NCBI GenBank assembly: GCA_046347045.1
Contig: JAXMGX010000008.1
Coordinates: 62,001 to 126,000, forward strand
From: ZC4RG30 sp046347045
Lineage (GTDB): Bacteria; Pseudomonadota; Gammaproteobacteria; Steroidobacterales; Steroidobacteraceae
Direction of reading: 5' to 3'
DNA: 64,000 bases
Notes under the pieces: model-generated
Databases searched by the model: none
The model's input: only the letters and a program-made list of their open reading frames with translations
Told to the model about the DNA's origin: nothing
Translations under genes and position numbers: made by a program
Shown: in pieces, positions 61,624-64,000 of the stretch
Layout: every line of letters starts with the position of its first letter
Position numbering within the stretch: the first letter of the stretch is position 1

Positions 61624-62330
61624 TGGCATCCGTCGCGATCGAGCGCCAGGTAGCTGCCGGCGTCGTACCAGTCGCCCAGCACGATGCGCGTGCGCTCGCG
61701 GCCGTCCACCTGCAGTGAATGCACGGCCGGCCGGTGCGTGTGGCCGTGGATCAGAAGGTCCACCTGGCCCAGCCTGAACAGGGCGGCCACGGCCTGGGTA
61801 TTCACGTCCATGATGTGCTCGCGCGCATTCCGGGTGTAGGCGCGACTGCTGGCGCGCGCCTGCACGGCCAGCCGGCGGCGCACCGTCAGCGGCAATGCCA
61901 GGTAGTCGCGCTGCACGCCGGGTTCGCGCACGAACTCGCGGAACTGCTGGTAGCGCGCGTCGTCGGTGCACAGCAGGTCGCCATGCGATACCAGAAACCG
62001 GCGGCCGCCGGCATCGATGCGGACCGGATCGGGCAGCAGGCGGCAGCCGCTGCGCCGCTCGAAGCCCGACCCCAGCAGGAAGTCGCGGTTGCCCCGCATG
62101 ACATGGCAGGGCACCTGCCGGGTGTATTCACGCAGCGCTGCACAGACGCGGCTGCGGGCGGCCTCGTCGTCATCGTCACCCACCCAGGTCTCGAACAGGT
62201 CGCCGAGGATGTACAGCGCTCCGGCATCGCGGGCCGGGCCTTGCAGGAAGTCGATGAACTGCGTCACCGCTGCCGCGGAATGTTCGTCCAGGTGCAGGTC
62301 GGACACGAACAGGATGCGGTCGGCGGACAT
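61554..62330 (-). CDS. lpxH: UDP-2,3-diacylglucosamine pyrophosphatase
   Basis: 258-residue manganese metallophosphoesterase that makes lipid X in lipid A synthesis on the inner face of the inner membrane, marking a Gram-negative cell. Metal motifs in order: FVSDLHLDE, GDLFETWVGDDD, MRGNRDFLLG, VSHGDLLCTDD and IHGHTHRPAVH. The C-terminus overlaps oppF by 70 bases tail to tail. Divergent from cysS by 28 bases; a -10-like TATATT ends about seven bases before the start codon. Confidence 0.95.
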   Translation of the reverse strand: MSADRILFVSDLHLDEHSAAAVTQFIDFLQGPARDAGALYILGDLFETWVGDDDDEAARSRVCAALREYTRQVPCHVMRGNRDFLLGSGFERRSGCRLLPDPVRIDAGGRRFLVSHGDLLCTDDARYQQFREFVREPGVQRDYLALPLTVRRRLAVQARASSRAYTRNAREHIMDVNTQAVAALFRLGQVDLLIHGHTHRPAVHSLQVDGRERTRIVLGDWYDAGSYLALDRDGCHHVLPLPARAGSTLSMASSSERV

Positions 62331-62336
62331 CGAGTG

Positions 62337-62342
62337 AATATA
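62337..62342 (-). promoter_or_regulatory. Candidate -10 of lpxH
   Basis: TATATT on the minus strand (five of six consensus bases) ends seven bases before the lpxH ATG, so transcription would begin at the start codon itself, giving a leaderless mRNA. No matching -35 is clear. Confidence 0.35.
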
Positions 62343-62345
62343 GCG

Positions 62346-62351
62346 TAAAAT
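62346..62351 (+). promoter_or_regulatory. Candidate -10 of cysS
   Basis: TAAAAT (five of six) with a weak -35 CGGACA at 62324-62329, 16 bases upstream. It ends eight bases before the cysS ATG, leaving no room for a Shine-Dalgarno sequence; none is seen. The cysS mRNA may be leaderless. Confidence 0.4.
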
Positions 62352-62358
62352 TCCGCGG

Positions 62359-63783
62359 ATGCTTCATCTCCACAATTCCCTCAGCGGCAGGCTCGAGCCG
62401 TTCACCAGCATCGATCCCGGCCGCGTGCGCATGTATGTCTGCGGCATCACCGTCTACGATTTCTGCCATATCGGCCACATGCGGATGATGGTGGCCTTCG
62501 ACGTGGTGCAGCGTTACCTGCGTTACAGCGGCTATGACGTCGACTACGTGCGCAACATCACCGACATCGACGACAAGATCATCCGCCGTGCCGCCGAGAA
62601 CGGCGAATCGATCGAGGCACTCACCGGCCGGTTCATCCGCGCCATGGACGAGGATGCGGCGACGCTGGGCGTGGCCAGGCCGGATCACGAGCCGCGTGCC
62701 ACGCAGCACCTGCCGCAGATCATCGCCCTCATCGAAAGACTGATCGCGCGCGGCCATGCCTATGCCGCGCCCAATGGCGATGTGATGTATGCCGTGGCGA
62801 GTTTCGCGGGCTACGGCCGGCTGTCGGGCAAGAAGCTCGAGGATCTGCGCGCCGGCGCACGCGTGGAGGTGGACGAGTCGAAGCGCGATCCGCTCGATTT
62901 CGTGCTGTGGAAGCACAGCAAGCCCGGCGAGCCCGCCTGGCCGTCGCCCTGGGGCGAGGGCCGCCCGGGCTGGCACATCGAATGCTCCGCGATGTCGATG
63001 GCGCTGCTGGGCGAGCATTTCGACATCCATGGGGGCGGCATGGACCTGAAATTCCCGCACCACGAGAACGAGATCGCGCAGAGCTGCGGCGCCACGGGCG
63101 AGCGCTTCGCCAACTACTGGCTGCACAACGGCTTCGTGAATGTGGACAGCGAGAAGATGTCGAAGTCGCTGGGCAATTTCTTCACGCTGCGCGATGTGCT
63201 GCCGCACCTGCGGCACCCCGAGGTGCTGCGCTATTTCCTGGTGGCCAGTCACTACCGCGGGCCGATCAACTACACGCTTGAAAACCTGCAGCAGGCCGAC
63301 GCCACGCTGGGCGGGCTGTACACCGCGCTGCGCGGCGCGCCCCTCGGCGCGCTGCCGGCCGATGCCGATGACTGGCGCGCGCAGTTCCGCGCGGCCATGG
63401 ACGATGACTTCAACACCCCGAAGGCGCTGGCGGTGCTGCAGGCCCTGACCCGTGAGCTCAACGAGGCCAAGTCGCAGGGCGAAACCTGTCTTGCGCGCGT
63501 GGGCGAGCTGGCGGCGCTGTTCCGCGAGCTGTCGGCAGTGCTGGGCGTGTGCCAGCTCGATGCCGAGCAGTGGTTCCGGCTGCCCGCGCCACGCCGCGAT
63601 GCCGTGGACACCGAGGCCACGGCCTGGGGCGATGCGGCCATCGAGGTGGCCATTGCCGCACGGCTTGCGGCACGCAAGGCGCGGGATTTCAAGGAAGCCG
63701 ATAGGGTGCGCGACGAGCTGGCAAAGGCCGGCGTCATCCTCGAGGACAGGCCGGACGGCACCACGCTCTGGCGACGCAAGTAG
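62359..63783 (+). CDS. cysS: Cysteinyl-tRNA synthetase
   Basis: 474-residue class I synthetase charging tRNA-Cys. Zinc-ligand Cys28 in MYVCGITVYDFCHIGH, the HIGH motif at 37-40, NITDIDDKII and the KMSKSLGNFF loop are intact; GWHIECSAMS and HGGGMDLKFPHHENE are family blocks. The N-terminus MLHLHNSLS aligns with E. coli MLKIFNTL, supporting this ATG despite the lack of a leader. It converges with folD across 63 bases in which nothing further was recognised. Confidence 0.97.
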   Translation: MLHLHNSLSGRLEPFTSIDPGRVRMYVCGITVYDFCHIGHMRMMVAFDVVQRYLRYSGYDVDYVRNITDIDDKIIRRAAENGESIEALTGRFIRAMDEDAATLGVARPDHEPRATQHLPQIIALIERLIARGHAYAAPNGDVMYAVASFAGYGRLSGKKLEDLRAGARVEVDESKRDPLDFVLWKHSKPGEPAWPSPWGEGRPGWHIECSAMSMALLGEHFDIHGGGMDLKFPHHENEIAQSCGATGERFANYWLHNGFVNVDSEKMSKSLGNFFTLRDVLPHLRHPEVLRYFLVASHYRGPINYTLENLQQADATLGGLYTALRGAPLGALPADADDWRAQFRAAMDDDFNTPKALAVLQALTRELNEAKSQGETCLARVGELAALFRELSAVLGVCQLDAEQWFRLPAPRRDAVDTEATAWGDAAIEVAIAARLAARKARDFKEADRVRDELAKAGVILEDRPDGTTLWRRK

Positions 63784-63846
63784 GCGTCCGGCGCCACATC
63801 CGCCGGCACCTCTTGCGTTGCCGACTGGTGTACCGGGTCGGGGGAC

Positions 63847-64000
63847 TCAGCGCGGTGGCGGCGTCAGCGGCTGATCGACATGGCGCGCGTCGTTGGCGAG
63901 GATGCCCTCGCGGAACTGATACGCCTCGAGCGTGTTCTGGATCAGCATGGCGATGGTCATCGGGCCCACGCCGCCGGGCACCGGGGTGATCCACGAGGCG
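63847..64000 (-). CDS. folD: Methylenetetrahydrofolate dehydrogenase/cyclohydrolase, C-terminal fragment
   Basis: About 51 C-terminal residues of FolD; the rest lies beyond the window. The segment ITPVPGGVGPMTIAMLIQNT is the diagnostic FolD end, followed by LEAYQFREGIL and the tail DQPLTPPPR. FolD interconverts methylene- and formyl-tetrahydrofolate, supplying formyl groups for purines. The frame is read directly from the minus strand; it ends at TGA 63849-63847. Confidence 0.93.
   Translation of the reverse strand, partial: ASWITPVPGGVGPMTIAMLIQNTLEAYQFREGILANDARHVDQPLTPPPR

Noticed and set aside
63734..63994. An 86-codon minus-strand frame at the window end
   Set aside because: It is a shifted frame over folD; the FolD C-terminus is read clearly in the adjacent frame.

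Overview
The window is a compact, GC-rich stretch of bacterial chromosome holding mostly core genes. No rRNA, tRNA, CRISPR array, insertion sequence or prophage was recognised, and no gene-free stretch exceeds 300 bases. The gene order asd-fimV-truA-accD-folC-SPOR-cvpA-purF, a complete EF-P beta-lysylation set (efp, epmA, epmB), a FimX-like protein, ettA, lpxH and an RND-type NodT outer-membrane factor point to a Gammaproteobacterium. DUF1800/DUF1501, a sphingolipid-type serine palmitoyltransferase and a RibB with a dead GTP cyclohydrolase domain suggest a lineage near Xanthomonadales, Nevskiales or Steroidobacterales. That placement is inference.

Layout: 0-10 kb holds the end of a serine palmitoyltransferase-like gene, a stand-alone type VI-type FHA gene (tagH-like), DUF1820, purL, a subclass B3 metallo-beta-lactamase and a Tat-exported DUF1800/DUF1501 pair. 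10-16 kb (minus strand) holds a MarR-controlled tripartite drug efflux operon (marR-nodT-emrA-emrB) with a clear promoter/operator, preceded by a second MFS exporter. 16-19 kb holds DUF1330, ettA and a histone-deacetylase-family gene. 19-28 kb is a growth-factor block: glyA-nrdR-ribD-ribE-ribBX-ribH-nusB, then an unusual TonB-like gene, thiL and a Ser/Thr kinase fused to a cyclic-nucleotide-binding domain. 28-32 kb has two small membrane proteins and the isoprenoid set xseB-ispA-dxs. 32-39 kb holds parE-parC and a FimX-like REC/PAS/GGDEF/EAL protein. 39-43 kb holds epmB, efp, epmA, psd and a SCO copper chaperone. 43-56 kb is prmB-aroC-asd-fimV-truA-accD-folC-SPOR-cvpA-purF, ending in a second Ser/Thr kinase with a receiver-like domain and miaE. 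56-62 kb is a five-gene oligopeptide ABC importer. The end holds lpxH, cysS and the tail of folD.

Systems: several genes serve surface motility and polarity (fimV, fimX-like). Others supply nucleotides and cofactors (purL, purF, glyA, folC, folD, rib genes, thiL). Three proteins of phospho-signalling type occur (an FHA reader and two Hanks-type kinases), each beside housekeeping genes rather than in one locus. The most unusual structures seen directly in the DNA are a tandemly duplicated translation-initiation region with a 16-codon leader frame and a G8 tract in front of fimV, a hairpin between a Shine-Dalgarno sequence and the DUF1820 start codon, and divergent gene pairs with almost no untranslated leader (lpxH/cysS, sco/prmB).
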